From NCBI GenBank assembly GCA_014534095.1, contig JACVSD010000095.1, forward strand, positions 1-6,724: a stretch of DNA of 6,724 nucleotides, read 5' to 3'. Positions 1 to 6,724 of the stretch are shown here, piece by piece. Under the pieces are notes generated by a model. That model did not search any database, was not told the DNA's origin, and saw only the letters and a list, made by a program, of their open reading frames with translations. Source of the stretch: Nitrospiraceae bacterium. Its GTDB lineage: Bacteria; Nitrospirota; Nitrospiria; Nitrospirales; Nitrospiraceae. A program made the translations under genes and the position numbers. Positions within the stretch are counted from its first letter, which is position 1. The number at the start of each line of letters is the position of its first letter.

Positions 1-490
1 GCAGACGCCCATTTTCGACTTTTGATGGGAGCACATCCAAGTGGCGCGGCGCCGGTCCATGGAGCACGTTGCCGCTCACATCGTACACGCTCCCATGACA
101 GGGACATTGGAACCTCCGCTCCGCTCCGTCCCAGTGATAGCCACATCCCAAGTGGGTGCACAGAGGGGAGAACACGGTCACCTGCCCGTCTGATTGCTTG
201 ACGGCCCAGACCGCCTTATGGGTCTTCGCCTCCAGGTAGCCATCTCGAATGGTGGCGATATATTCCAGTTGTTTGGGCTCGCCGGCCGTCAGTTCATCCA
301 CCCCTCCCACCTCACCCCACGGCTTGTCGCGGCGCTTCAGAGCCGGCGAGACGACATACCCGGCGAGCGGAATGGCGAGGCTCAAGCCGATGATCCCGGC
401 AGCCGCCCGAGTGACCCATTGAAAAAATCTCCGGCGCGTGCCGACCGGGGTCGAGAAACCAGGCGTGTCTTTCGGTTCTATTGAACCCAT
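1..490 (-). CDS. Rieske [2Fe-2S] iron-sulfur subunit of a cytochrome bc complex (partial, 3' end off the window)
   Basis: This is the electron-transfer subunit of a quinol-cytochrome c reductase, which takes an electron from quinol at the outer face of the membrane and passes it to cytochrome c. 163 residues are visible before the left edge; family length is about 165-190, so little is missing. The N-terminus has a Tat-like motif, TRRRFFQ (residues 18-24), then a hydrophobic segment (about 29-47) that would stay as the membrane anchor. The Rieske boxes are intact: CTHLGC (111-116) and CPCHGS (129-134). Cluster ligands are C111, H113, C129 and H132, and C116-C131 would form the usual disulfide. 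S134 and Y136 match residues known to raise cluster potential in bc1 Rieske proteins. ATG at 490 is chosen because the Tat motif follows it at normal distance; its ribosome binding site (GAGAG) is weak. Cytochrome b and c partners would lie beyond the left edge. The name could be qcrA or petA; a stand-alone Rieske protein cannot be excluded. Confidence 0.93.
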   Translation of the reverse strand, partial: MGSIEPKDTPGFSTPVGTRRRFFQWVTRAAAGIIGLSLAIPLAGYVVSPALKRRDKPWGEVGGVDELTAGEPKQLEYIATIRDGYLEAKTHKAVWAVKQSDGQVTVFSPLCTHLGCGYHWDGAERRFQCPCHGSVYDVSGNVLHGPAPRHLDVLPSKVENGRL

Positions 491-545
491 CAACTCTCGA
501 TGCTCGCCGACAGTGGGTGCGTGTGCGGTCCGGAAGAAAGGCGGC

Positions 546-574
546 AGCATACACCAAGGCGTTGTGCGAGGCAA
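546..574 (-). promoter_or_regulatory. Candidate sigma70-type promoter for the Rieske gene
   Basis: On the minus strand a TTGCCT hexamer (569-574, 4 of 6 to the -35 consensus) is followed after exactly 17 bases by TATGCT (546-551, 4 of 6 to the -10 consensus). Transcription would start near 539, leaving a leader of about 50 bases before the ATG at 490. The site lies in the 114-base gap after tal-pgi (491-604), where I see no strong terminator: a 5-bp CTTCA/TGAAG stem at about 580-600 has a long loop and no T tract. Read-through from tal-pgi is therefore also possible. Matches of this quality occur by chance, so the call rests on spacing and position. Confidence 0.35.
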
Positions 575-604
575 TGGGACTTCAGTAGTCGAGATTGAAG
601 CGGG

Positions 605-3460
605 CTATATCAATGCCTGCTTGATGGCGGCATCCAATCTTTGCAGCCCCGCTCCAACGTCTTTCCCCAGGTGGATACGCAAGGCACGGCGGCCGCGCTC
701 CGCCAGGACTTGAAAATCTCCGCGGGCCTGCGCACCTTTAACGACACCAAACGTATATTTCTGGCCGGGAACGGACAGGTCCACAATGTCGTCGCATGTA
801 ATTTGTAAGAAGATGCCCGTGTTCGGTCCCCCCTTGTACGCCTGTCCGGTCGAGTGCAGGAAGCGTGGGCCAAAGCCGAGACAGGTTGCCACCCGCTTCT
901 TGTCCCGCACGACATGCCGTATGGCTTGCAAGGCCCGTTCATGAGCCGTGTTCATTTCGATGTAGCCCAGCACCGCGAAGTAATCGCCGGCCTTGATCCG
1001 GTCGAAATGAGCCTTGAGATAGGCCGAGAGTGATGCACCCTGGCCCACCGCCGCTGCCAGCGCGGTCGCGTTCTTGTCATCTGTGAAGAGCTTGATGCTT
1101 CCCTCTTCAAAGATCGGTGATTCCGGTGGGAGCTGACCGGTCTGCTCGTATTCCGAGGTCAGTTTGCGTGTCGCCATCTTGGTCGCTTCCACATCAGGCT
1201 GATCAAAGGGATGGATGCCGATAATCGAACCGGCCACCGCGGTCGCGATTTCCCATCGAAAGAACTCTTCGCCGATGCCATAGATTTCATCAACCGCAAT
1301 GCGCACGACCGGATGGCCTGCCTGTTCCAGCGCCTCCAGGGCTGCATCTTGCGCCCGATCGGGTGCCGCCTCAAGCCGCACATACACGAACAGGCGGTCA
1401 TTGCCGTACACCGCCGGAGCGGCAAGCGATTCCCGGTCCACGGGAATGATTCCCTTCCCCACCTTGCCCGTTGATTCCGCGATCAATTGCTCGAGCCAGG
1501 CACCCAGGTCGCCGATTCCCGGCGACGTGATCAACGTCAGCTTATTGCGGCCCTGATTGTGCGCCGCTCCGAGGATAAGACCCAGCACGACGCCGGGGTT
1601 CTCCTCCACGGGAACGGAGGGGGCGCACGCGTGCACCATTTCCTCGGTCCGGTCAAGAAGCTTCGACACGTCCACGCCCATGATGGCTGCGGGTACCAAG
1701 CCGAAATCGGAGAGGACCGAGTACCGACCGCCGATGCTCGGCAGACCGAAGAAGATGCGACGAAAGCCGTCGCTTTCGGCCACCTTTTGCATCTTCGATC
1801 CGGGATCGGTAATTGCGATGAACCGGTTCCCCGCTTCCTTATCTCCGACGACTTGCTTCACCCGCTCAAAGAAATACTGTTTGAAGATGTTCGGCTCCAG
1901 CGTGCCACCGGACTTGCTCGAGACGATGAAGAGTGTCTTCGCCAGGTCAACGGTGCGTTCGAAGGTCTTCACCTGAGCTGGATCAGTCGAATCCAGGACA
2001 TGCAGTTCGGGGTAGCCGGCGATCTTCCCGAACGTCATTTTCATGACCTCCGGACCCAGGCTGGACCCGCCCATGCCGAGCAGCAAGGCGTGTGTGAGCC
2101 CGGCAGTCTTCACTTCGTCTGAGATGGTCTTCAAGCGCTCAATGTGGGCCAGTTGATCGTGTGTGATACCCAGCCAGCCAAGCCATTGACCTTCATCCGC
2201 CCCGGTCCAGAGTGAGGCATCGCGGGCCCAGAGCTTCCGAACCTTGGCGTGCGTCTGCCAGTCGTCTAACGAGGCCTTCACGGCTGCGGTAAGGGGCTCA
2301 GGCAGCTTATACGTCTGGCGATTGATCTTGCCTGCTCCGCTCTGCTTGCCCTGTCGGTCAACCGCTTTGAGCAGCTTGTCAAAGGCATCGGCGAACAGTT
2401 GCACCCCCTGCGCGAGGAGCTTGTCCGTGACGTCCTTCATGGAAATGCCGGCCTTGGCGAGGGAAGCCATGGTGTCAAACGCGCCGTCCATGTCCTCGGT
2501 AAGCGTGGAACGGGGCCGGCCGTGATCCCGGAAGGCCTGAAACGTCGCCGGCGGAATCGTGTTCACGGTGTCAGGCCCGATGAGTTCTTCGACATAGAGG
2601 ACGTCTCGATAATTGGGGTCTTTGGTGCCTGTGCTGGCCCACAAGACCCGCTGGGTCTGCGCGCCTCGTCCCGCCAGCGCCTGCCACCGTTGGCTGTTGA
2701 AGAGCTCGCGATATCGTTGGTAGGTCAGCTTTGCATTGGCGATCGCCACTTTACCGATCAAGCTGCGAAAGAGCGCCTGTTCTCCGGCATTTGACTCGGT
2801 CTTCAAGCGTGTGGCGATGAGGCCATCGATCGCCGAGTCGATCCGGCTGATAAAGAAGCTGGCGACACTGGCGACGCGGCTGAGATCGCCTTTGCTCACT
2901 GCGAATTTCTCCAGGCCCGCCAGATATGCCTCCGCCACCCGTTCGTACGTTTCCTGTGAGAAGAGCAACGTCACGTTGACGTTGATGCCTTCGCTGATCA
3001 ATTGTTGGACCGCGGGGATACCTTCCTCCGTCGCGGGAACTTTGATCATGACATTTGGTCGCGCGACGGCTTTCCACAATCGTCGAGCCTCCTCAAGGGT
3101 GCCATCCGTCTCGTGCGCCAGTGTCGGCGAGACTTCCAGACTGACATAGCCGTCGCGCTTCTTCGATTGGTCATAGATCGGACGCAACAGGTCGGCGGCC
3201 TCCTGAATGTCGCGAACGGCGACCCGTTCGTACAATGTCTTGGCGTCGAGGTTTCGTGAGTCCGGAGCAGTCAGGATATCCTTATAATCACTGCTCCCGG
3301 CGATGGCCTTCTCGAAGATGGCGGGGTTCGACGTGACGCCGCGCAAGCCATCGTCGTCGATCATTCGCTGCAACTCACCGCTGGTGATTAAGCTGCGACG
3401 AATATAGTCCAACCACACTGACTGGCCATAGTTCTGTAATGCTTTTAATGTGTTTGACAT
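605..3460 (-). CDS. tal-pgi: Bifunctional transaldolase / glucose-6-phosphate isomerase (fusion protein)
   Basis: A 951-residue cytoplasmic enzyme with two catalytic halves. The transaldolase half (about 1-365) moves a dihydroxyacetone unit between sedoheptulose-7-phosphate and glyceraldehyde-3-phosphate. It has GVTSNPAIF (41-49), the Schiff-base lysine K140 in MIKVPAT, and likely partners D18, N45, E109, T164, S201 and R206. After a linker (about 366-400), the isomerase half interconverts glucose-6-phosphate and fructose-6-phosphate. It shows GMGGSS (462-467), SSKSGGT (514-520, sugar-phosphate binding), GGRYS (577-581), ESTGK with likely catalytic E662, PFDQPDVEATK (751-761) and HSTGQ with likely catalytic H869. 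The length fits the known fused family and no frameshift is visible. ATG at 3460 is preferred to the in-frame GTG at 3469 because AGGTGA lies five bases upstream of it and overlaps that GTG. The gene lies 139 bases downstream of glgP on the same strand and is probably co-transcribed, linking glycogen breakdown to the pentose phosphate pathway. Confidence 0.96.
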   Translation of the reverse strand: MSNTLKALQNYGQSVWLDYIRRSLITSGELQRMIDDDGLRGVTSNPAIFEKAIAGSSDYKDILTAPDSRNLDAKTLYERVAVRDIQEAADLLRPIYDQSKKRDGYVSLEVSPTLAHETDGTLEEARRLWKAVARPNVMIKVPATEEGIPAVQQLISEGINVNVTLLFSQETYERVAEAYLAGLEKFAVSKGDLSRVASVASFFISRIDSAIDGLIATRLKTESNAGEQALFRSLIGKVAIANAKLTYQRYRELFNSQRWQALAGRGAQTQRVLWASTGTKDPNYRDVLYVEELIGPDTVNTIPPATFQAFRDHGRPRSTLTEDMDGAFDTMASLAKAGISMKDVTDKLLAQGVQLFADAFDKLLKAVDRQGKQSGAGKINRQTYKLPEPLTAAVKASLDDWQTHAKVRKLWARDASLWTGADEGQWLGWLGITHDQLAHIERLKTISDEVKTAGLTHALLLGMGGSSLGPEVMKMTFGKIAGYPELHVLDSTDPAQVKTFERTVDLAKTLFIVSSKSGGTLEPNIFKQYFFERVKQVVGDKEAGNRFIAITDPGSKMQKVAESDGFRRIFFGLPSIGGRYSVLSDFGLVPAAIMGVDVSKLLDRTEEMVHACAPSVPVEENPGVVLGLILGAAHNQGRNKLTLITSPGIGDLGAWLEQLIAESTGKVGKGIIPVDRESLAAPAVYGNDRLFVYVRLEAAPDRAQDAALEALEQAGHPVVRIAVDEIYGIGEEFFRWEIATAVAGSIIGIHPFDQPDVEATKMATRKLTSEYEQTGQLPPESPIFEEGSIKLFTDDKNATALAAAVGQGASLSAYLKAHFDRIKAGDYFAVLGYIEMNTAHERALQAIRHVVRDKKRVATCLGFGPRFLHSTGQAYKGGPNTGIFLQITCDDIVDLSVPGQKYTFGVVKGAQARGDFQVLAERGRRALRIHLGKDVGAGLQRLDAAIKQALI

Positions 3461-3472
3461 GGCAATCACCTT
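3461..3472 (-). promoter_or_regulatory. Ribosome binding site that decides the tal-pgi start
   Basis: The minus strand reads AAGGTGATTGCC immediately before ATG at 3460. The AGGTGA core (3466-3471) sits five bases from that ATG, which is good Shine-Dalgarno spacing. The competing in-frame GTG (3467-3469) is part of this core and has no comparable site of its own, so the three-residue longer form is unlikely. Confidence 0.7.
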
Positions 3473-3473
3473 T

Positions 3474-3584
3474 CTAAGTCATATGAGATCGAGGACCATC
3501 GCCGCTGAAGTGTGCTACAAGGAAGCCACGGACCAACTCGCGCGTTATTTTCACGCCGATCACGCGCCCGCCCGGCACGTGCAT
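3474..3584 (-). CDS. Possible 36-residue small protein between glgP and tal-pgi (unrecognised)
   Basis: An open frame starting at ATG 3584 and ending at TAG 3474-3476 fills most of the 139-base gap. The product begins MHVPGGRVIGVKITRELVRG and ends in HMT. It has no signal peptide, membrane helix, cysteine pair or family motif that I recognise. In favour: an AGGTGG sequence overlapping the glgP stop (3595-3600) lies ten bases upstream, the stop falls 13 bases before the tal-pgi ATG, and about 64% of third codon positions are G or C. Against: a better-spaced ATG at 3589 opens another frame of only nine codons, and an ORF of this size is easily expected by chance in GC-rich DNA. It could equally be a plain spacer. 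Confidence 0.22.
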   Translation of the reverse strand: MHVPGGRVIGVKITRELVRGFLVAHFSGDGPRSHMT

Positions 3585-3599
3585 GTCATCAGTTCCACC

Positions 3600-6098
3600 T
3601 TAGGGTGAGTGGATCGTGTCCCCGCTGTACTCCACCGGGCACGACTTCACCTTCCAGATGTCGGCTGCGTACTCCGCAATCGTGCGGTCGCTGGAGAACT
3701 TCCCGGAGCTTGCCACATTGATGATGGCCTGTCTCGCCCAGCCGTCCGGGTCCGCGTAGAGCCGGCCCAGTCTCTCATGCGTCTCCCCGTAGGATGTGAG
3801 ATCCGCCAGGTGCATGTAGAAATCTCCGTTCGTCAACAACGTATCGCGAATGGGATTGAACGCCCCCGGCTCGTTTCGACTGAAGTGATCGGAGAAGATC
3901 AGGTCCAACGCCCGGCGCGTTTCCGATTCGTGCTCATAGTGCCAGTGAGGGTTGTACCAACCGCGGCTGTCGGCGACCTGCTCGGCGCTGAGACCGAACA
4001 GGAAAAAATGCTCTTCCCCGGCCTCTTGGGCCATTTCAATCGTGGCGCCGTCGCGCGTGCCGATAGTGAGCGCGCCGTTCATCATGAACTTCATGTTGCT
4101 GGTCCCGCTGGCCTCGTATCCGGCGGTGGAAATCTGTTCCGACACGTCGCTGGCGGGAATGAGGTGTTCGGCCAGCGAGACACAGTAATCCGGAAGAAAC
4201 AAAACTTTCAACCGCCCACGGACGACGGGATCACCAGTGATCGTGCCGGCCAGGTTGTTGATGAATTTGATGATGAGCTTGGCCAGTACATAGGCGGGAG
4301 CCGCCTTGCCGGCAAAGAAAAATGTACGGGGCGTAAAGTCAAGGTTCGGATTCTCGCGCAGGCGATTGTACAGCACCACGATATGCAAGGCATTCAGCAG
4401 TTGCCGTTTATATTCATGGATGCGCTTGATCTGGCAATCGAAAATGGTGTCCGGATCCACAGCCTCCCCGGTCGTGGATTTGAGCCAGTGCGCAAACCGT
4501 GTCTTGGCTTTCCGTTTGGCTTTGCGAAAGGCCTCGCAAAAGTTCGTGTCGCCGGCGAGAGGCTTCAACTTGCTCAGTTGGCCAAGATCGGTGATCCAGG
4601 CATCGCCGATTGCATCGGTGATGATCTGCGCCAATCCGGGATTGCATGTCAGCAGCCAGCGCCGTGGAGTGACGCCGTTGGTCTTGTTGTTGAATCGGTT
4701 GGGAAACAGTTCGGCCAGGTCCTTCACCGTCCTTGTGCGGAGCAATTCGGAGTGGATGGCGGCCACGCCGTTCGTGCTGTGCGAACCAATGATGGCGAGA
4801 TTGGCCATGCGTACCTTTGGATTCGTGCCTTCTTCGAGAAGACCGACCCGTTCCAGGCGCGGCCCGTCGGCGGGGAACTGCTTCCGCACCGATGCCAGGA
4901 AGCGACGGTTGATCTCGCAAATGATGTCCGCCAGTCGCGGCACAAGGATTTCAAACCATCTGAGCGGCCATTTCTCCAGCGCTTCGGGAAGCAACGTATG
5001 GTTCGTGTAAGCTAGCGATCGTTGCGTCAGATCCCAGGCCTCATCCCAGCCAAGGTGCACCTCATCGAGCAGAATCCGCATGAGCTCGGGTATGGCCATC
5101 GCGGGGTGCGTATCATTCAGTTGAATCGCCACCTTCTCCGGTAGCGTGCTCCAGTCGCTGTTGGTATGCCGGAAGCGGCGGAGAAGATCGGCGAGCGAGC
5201 AGGCCACAAGGAAATACTCCTGCAGGAACCGCAACCCCTGACCCATAGACGTCGAGTCATCGGGATACAGCACGCGCGTGAGCGACTCGGCGCCGAGCGC
5301 CTCCGCCAGTGCCCCCACAAAGTGACCGCGGCTGAATTGTTGAAAATCAAAATAGTCCGGCGTGCTCGCGGCCCACAGGCGAAGCGTGTTGATCGTTTTG
5401 CCGCCGTACCCGATGACCGGCCGGTCAAACGGGATACCGAGCAACCAAGAAGGCCGCCCGAAGACCGGCTCCAGTTCACCCGCCTGCAGCTCAAATGAAC
5501 AGTTCAGCTTCACTTCCACCGCTTCCTCGAGCCGCGCCACTTCCCAGGGATCGGGCCGCCGCAACCAGTTGTCGGGCTGCTCGAATTGCCAGCCGTCTTT
5601 GATCGTTTGTTTGAAGATGCCGTATTCGTAACGGAGCCCGTAGCCCATGCCCGGAATTTGCATCGTTGCCATCGAATCGATGAAACAAGCCGCCAGCCGG
5701 CCGAGCCCTCCGTTTCCTAGACCAGCGTCCGGTTCCCTATCCGCCAGTACCAACGGATCGAGTCCCCTCTTTTTCATGGCTTCAAACGCCAACGGTCCCA
5801 GCAGCGCATTCGTGACGTTGTTGGCGAGCGATCGCCCGAGCAAAAACTCCATCGACAGGTAATACACCCGCTTGGGATTCATCCGCTCGTAGGTTTGTTC
5901 TGTCTGAAGCCAGCGTTGCGAGATGACGTCGCGGACGGAGCGGGCCGCCGCTTCAAACTGCTCACGCGGATCGGCCTTTTTGGGGTCGACGACCTGGTCG
6001 AAGATCAGGTGTCGTTCATAGAGCGCGTCGTTCGTGCCGGAGAACTGGATGGGCCCGCATCCATATTGTTCACGAAGGTCGTTCAGTCGTTCGTTCAT
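3600..6098 (-). CDS. glgP: Glycogen/maltodextrin phosphorylase (PLP-dependent, GT35 family)
   Basis: This 832-residue cytoplasmic enzyme cleaves alpha-1,4-glucan with phosphate to give glucose-1-phosphate. Its length matches the family (rabbit muscle enzyme 842, E. coli GlgP 815). Motifs run in the expected order: YYLSMEFLLGR (79-89), GLGNGGLGRLAACFIDSMAT (126-145), QLNDTHPAMAIPELM (326-340), AYTNHTLLPEALEKWP with H367, TNGVTPRRW (473-481), KRIHEYKRQ (558-566) and EASGTSNMK (662-670). By a constant offset of ten from rabbit numbering, K670 holds pyridoxal phosphate, and R559 and K564 contact phosphate. The phosphorylated N-terminal serine motif of the animal enzymes is absent, so hormone-type control is not expected. 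The TSNMK form replaces the commoner TGNMK, a change I recall from other bacterial members. ATG at 6098 is preceded by GGAGG. Preference for glycogen or short maltodextrins cannot be read from sequence alone. It is first in a same-strand pair with tal-pgi. Confidence 0.97.
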   Translation of the reverse strand: MNERLNDLREQYGCGPIQFSGTNDALYERHLIFDQVVDPKKADPREQFEAAARSVRDVISQRWLQTEQTYERMNPKRVYYLSMEFLLGRSLANNVTNALLGPLAFEAMKKRGLDPLVLADREPDAGLGNGGLGRLAACFIDSMATMQIPGMGYGLRYEYGIFKQTIKDGWQFEQPDNWLRRPDPWEVARLEEAVEVKLNCSFELQAGELEPVFGRPSWLLGIPFDRPVIGYGGKTINTLRLWAASTPDYFDFQQFSRGHFVGALAEALGAESLTRVLYPDDSTSMGQGLRFLQEYFLVACSLADLLRRFRHTNSDWSTLPEKVAIQLNDTHPAMAIPELMRILLDEVHLGWDEAWDLTQRSLAYTNHTLLPEALEKWPLRWFEILVPRLADIICEINRRFLASVRKQFPADGPRLERVGLLEEGTNPKVRMANLAIIGSHSTNGVAAIHSELLRTRTVKDLAELFPNRFNNKTNGVTPRRWLLTCNPGLAQIITDAIGDAWITDLGQLSKLKPLAGDTNFCEAFRKAKRKAKTRFAHWLKSTTGEAVDPDTIFDCQIKRIHEYKRQLLNALHIVVLYNRLRENPNLDFTPRTFFFAGKAAPAYVLAKLIIKFINNLAGTITGDPVVRGRLKVLFLPDYCVSLAEHLIPASDVSEQISTAGYEASGTSNMKFMMNGALTIGTRDGATIEMAQEAGEEHFFLFGLSAEQVADSRGWYNPHWHYEHESETRRALDLIFSDHFSRNEPGAFNPIRDTLLTNGDFYMHLADLTSYGETHERLGRLYADPDGWARQAIINVASSGKFSSDRTIAEYAADIWKVKSCPVEYSGDTIHSP

Positions 6099-6107
6099 AA
6101 GGCCTCC
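6099..6107 (-). promoter_or_regulatory. Strong ribosome binding site of glgP
   Basis: GGAGG (6103-6107) lies four bases before ATG at 6098 on the minus strand. The complementarity to 16S rRNA is strong, though the spacing is slightly short. It supports this ATG as the glgP start. Confidence 0.7.
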
Positions 6108-6129
6108 AAAGCGTCAGCGCAATTGAAGG

Positions 6130-6158
6130 TTTATCGCCATGGCGATGCGCCTTGTCAA
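6130..6158 (-). promoter_or_regulatory. Strong sigma70-type promoter of glgP
   Basis: The minus strand carries a perfect -35 hexamer TTGACA (6153-6158), a 17-base spacer, and GATAAA (6130-6135, 4 of 6 to TATAAT). Transcription would start at an A at 6123-6124, giving a leader of about 25 bases that contains the GGAGG site. Position, orientation and optimal spacing all fit glgP expression, and probably tal-pgi as well, since I see no terminator between them. The palindrome in the spacer suggests regulation. Confidence 0.7.
6133..6146. promoter_or_regulatory. Perfect 14-bp palindrome inside the glgP promoter, candidate operator
   Basis: ATCGCCATGGCGAT (6133-6146) equals its own reverse complement. 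It occupies the downstream part of the promoter spacer and three bases of the -10 hexamer. A dimeric regulator bound here would block RNA polymerase, so repression is the simplest reading. It is not expected in the mature transcript, because it lies upstream of the predicted start. No regulator gene is in the window and I cannot assign the site to a known family. Confidence 0.45.
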
Positions 6159-6196
6159 TGGGACTTACAATAGTGCCCGGCCGTGAGAACCGCAAC

Positions 6197-6242
6197 CCAC
6201 GTCAGTGGCCAGGCCGGAGGCAACCTCCGCTACCTCGCGTGG
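6197..6242. other. Nested inverted repeats, possible structured element
   Basis: CCACG (6197-6201) can pair with CGTGG (6238-6242) as an outer stem enclosing a 6-bp hairpin, CGGAGG (6215-6220) with CCTCCG (6224-6229), loop CAA. A competing small hairpin, CCAC/GTGG (6197-6208), and the near-palindrome GGCCAGGCC (6207-6215) lie in the same stretch. There is no T tract on either side, so it is not a typical intrinsic terminator. It lies upstream of the predicted glgP transcription start and would be in that mRNA only if a more distant promoter is used. Confidence 0.3.
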
Positions 6243-6495
6243 TTTATCAAGGTGAAATGCTTCTTAAGGGCCAGCTGCCCAAGATAGGTATCTCATCGTT
6301 CAACCGCCGTAGTCGGCATCTGGTTGATCACGGAGAGAGCAAACCGGCCCACCGCCCGTTTCATCACAGTGCGAGCCTTTTGAGCGAGGAGGTCCAACCT
6401 ATTGAAATGTGAGCAGTTACCCCACTGGGTTGCGACACGGCACGTTCTCTTCAGCCACTGGATCTTCACCATCTTCTTTGCCCGTCCTAACGGAC

Positions 6496-6517
6496 CTTGA
6501 AGAAGACACTTGAAGAA
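6496..6517. repeat. Short tandem-like direct repeat CTTGAAGAA x2
   Basis: CTTGAAGAA occurs at 6496-6504 and again at 6509-6517, separated by GACA, giving a 13-base period. It lies in the gene-poor region upstream of glgP. Two copies of a 9-mer may be a paired binding site or chance. Confidence 0.4.
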
Positions 6518-6724
6518 AAGGGGTCGCCTCGACGGCGAAAGAGTCTGGGCAATCCTGCGCTTCTGTCCTTCCCATAGGACGTCCGACTTGGTGATTATCC
6601 ACTTGCGTGTATACTTTCTTGCATGAGACCTACCAATGTAAGACACGTCGGCGACCATACCGTCCTACAATGCGCGGTTTGATTGATCAAAGTCAGACCT
6701 CCCACTCAGATATGCTTGTTTTCA

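Larger units (their letters stand above)
6159..6724. other. About 565 bases upstream of the glgP promoter with no supported gene
   Basis: This stretch is more A/T-rich by eye than the genes to its left. Several open frames overlap one another on both strands; the longest is 121 codons on the minus strand (6293-6658). Its product would be extremely basic (about 26 Lys/Arg against 5 Asp/Glu), matches no family I know and has only a weak ribosome binding site. A 61-codon frame starting with GTG at 6602 overlaps it on the same strand, and an 86-codon plus-strand frame (6152-6412) overlaps its far end. None is convincing. I see no tRNA, recognisable transposase or CRISPR repeat. It may be a long intergenic region, a decayed gene, or the tail of something beyond the right edge. 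Confidence 0.5.

Noticed and set aside
312..557. 81-codon minus-strand frame overlapping the start of the Rieske gene
   Set aside because: It is in a different frame from the intact Rieske reading frame, which carries the Tat motif and both cluster-binding boxes, so it is a shadow.
1487..2122. 211-codon plus-strand frame opposite tal-pgi
   Set aside because: Antisense shadow of the isomerase coding region with no recognisable domain.
2738..2747. GGCGATCGCC palindrome, and a GCGATCGC octamer at 5828-5835, resembling the cyanobacterial HIP1 repeat
   Set aside because: Only two occurrences, both inside coding sequence, too few to indicate HIP1 enrichment or a cyanobacterial source.
3467..3469. 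GTG as the tal-pgi start, giving 954 residues
   Set aside because: This GTG is part of the ribosome binding site for the ATG nine bases downstream, which is better placed.
3461..3599. Terminator or separate tal-pgi promoter in the glgP/tal-pgi gap
   Set aside because: The GC-rich stretch with the GCACGTGC palindrome has no following T tract, and I found no convincing -35/-10 pair.
3609..5015. Long plus-strand open frame (468 codons) opposite glgP
   Set aside because: It lies wholly antisense to a strongly supported gene, shows no family motif, and long antisense frames are common opposite GC-rich genes.
6678..6691. FNR binding site
   Set aside because: The FNR consensus has a four-base spacer between TTGAT and ATCAA; here it is two bases.

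Overview
This 6.7 kb window carries three confidently identified genes, all on the minus strand. Reading in the direction of transcription (right to left), they are a glycogen/maltodextrin phosphorylase (GlgP, 3600-6098), a fused transaldolase/glucose-6-phosphate isomerase (605-3460), and a Rieske iron-sulfur protein of a cytochrome bc-type complex (1-490) whose C-terminus runs off the left edge. GC content is fairly high (high-50s % by eye in the genes) and codon use looks uniform across all three. A Tal-Pgi fusion, a GlgP and a Rieske protein with a Tat-type N-terminus together suggest a respiring Gram-negative-type bacterium that stores glycogen. Nitrospirota (Nitrospira-like) is my best guess, but that is inference from gene types and not proved by the sequence.

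Layout. 1-490: Rieske protein. 491-604: short gap with a plausible sigma70-type promoter for the Rieske gene and no clear terminator. 605-3460: Tal-Pgi, with a well-spaced ribosome binding site that favours ATG at 3460 over an upstream GTG. 3461-3599: 139-base gap filled almost entirely by a possible 36-codon ORF. 3600-6098: GlgP. 6099-6158: glgP control region, with a GGAGG ribosome binding site and a near-consensus promoter (TTGACA, 17 bases, GATAAA) whose spacer and -10 hexamer carry a perfect 14-bp palindrome. 6159-6724: about 565 bases, more A/T-rich by eye, with small hairpins and repeats and several mutually overlapping ORFs but no gene I can support.

How the genes fit together. GlgP releases glucose-1-phosphate from stored glucan. 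Phosphoglucomutase, not in this window, would convert it to glucose-6-phosphate. The isomerase half of the fusion interconverts glucose-6-phosphate and fructose-6-phosphate, and the transaldolase half connects fructose-6-phosphate to the non-oxidative pentose phosphate pathway. The glgP and tal-pgi genes therefore look like one reserve-carbon mobilisation unit, probably co-transcribed from the glgP promoter. The Rieske gene belongs to respiration and appears to begin a separate unit.

I see no CRISPR array, tRNA, rRNA, transposase or obviously new system. The points most worth a second look are the palindrome-embedded glgP promoter, the possible small protein between glgP and tal-pgi, and the order of active-site motifs in the isomerase half of the fusion.
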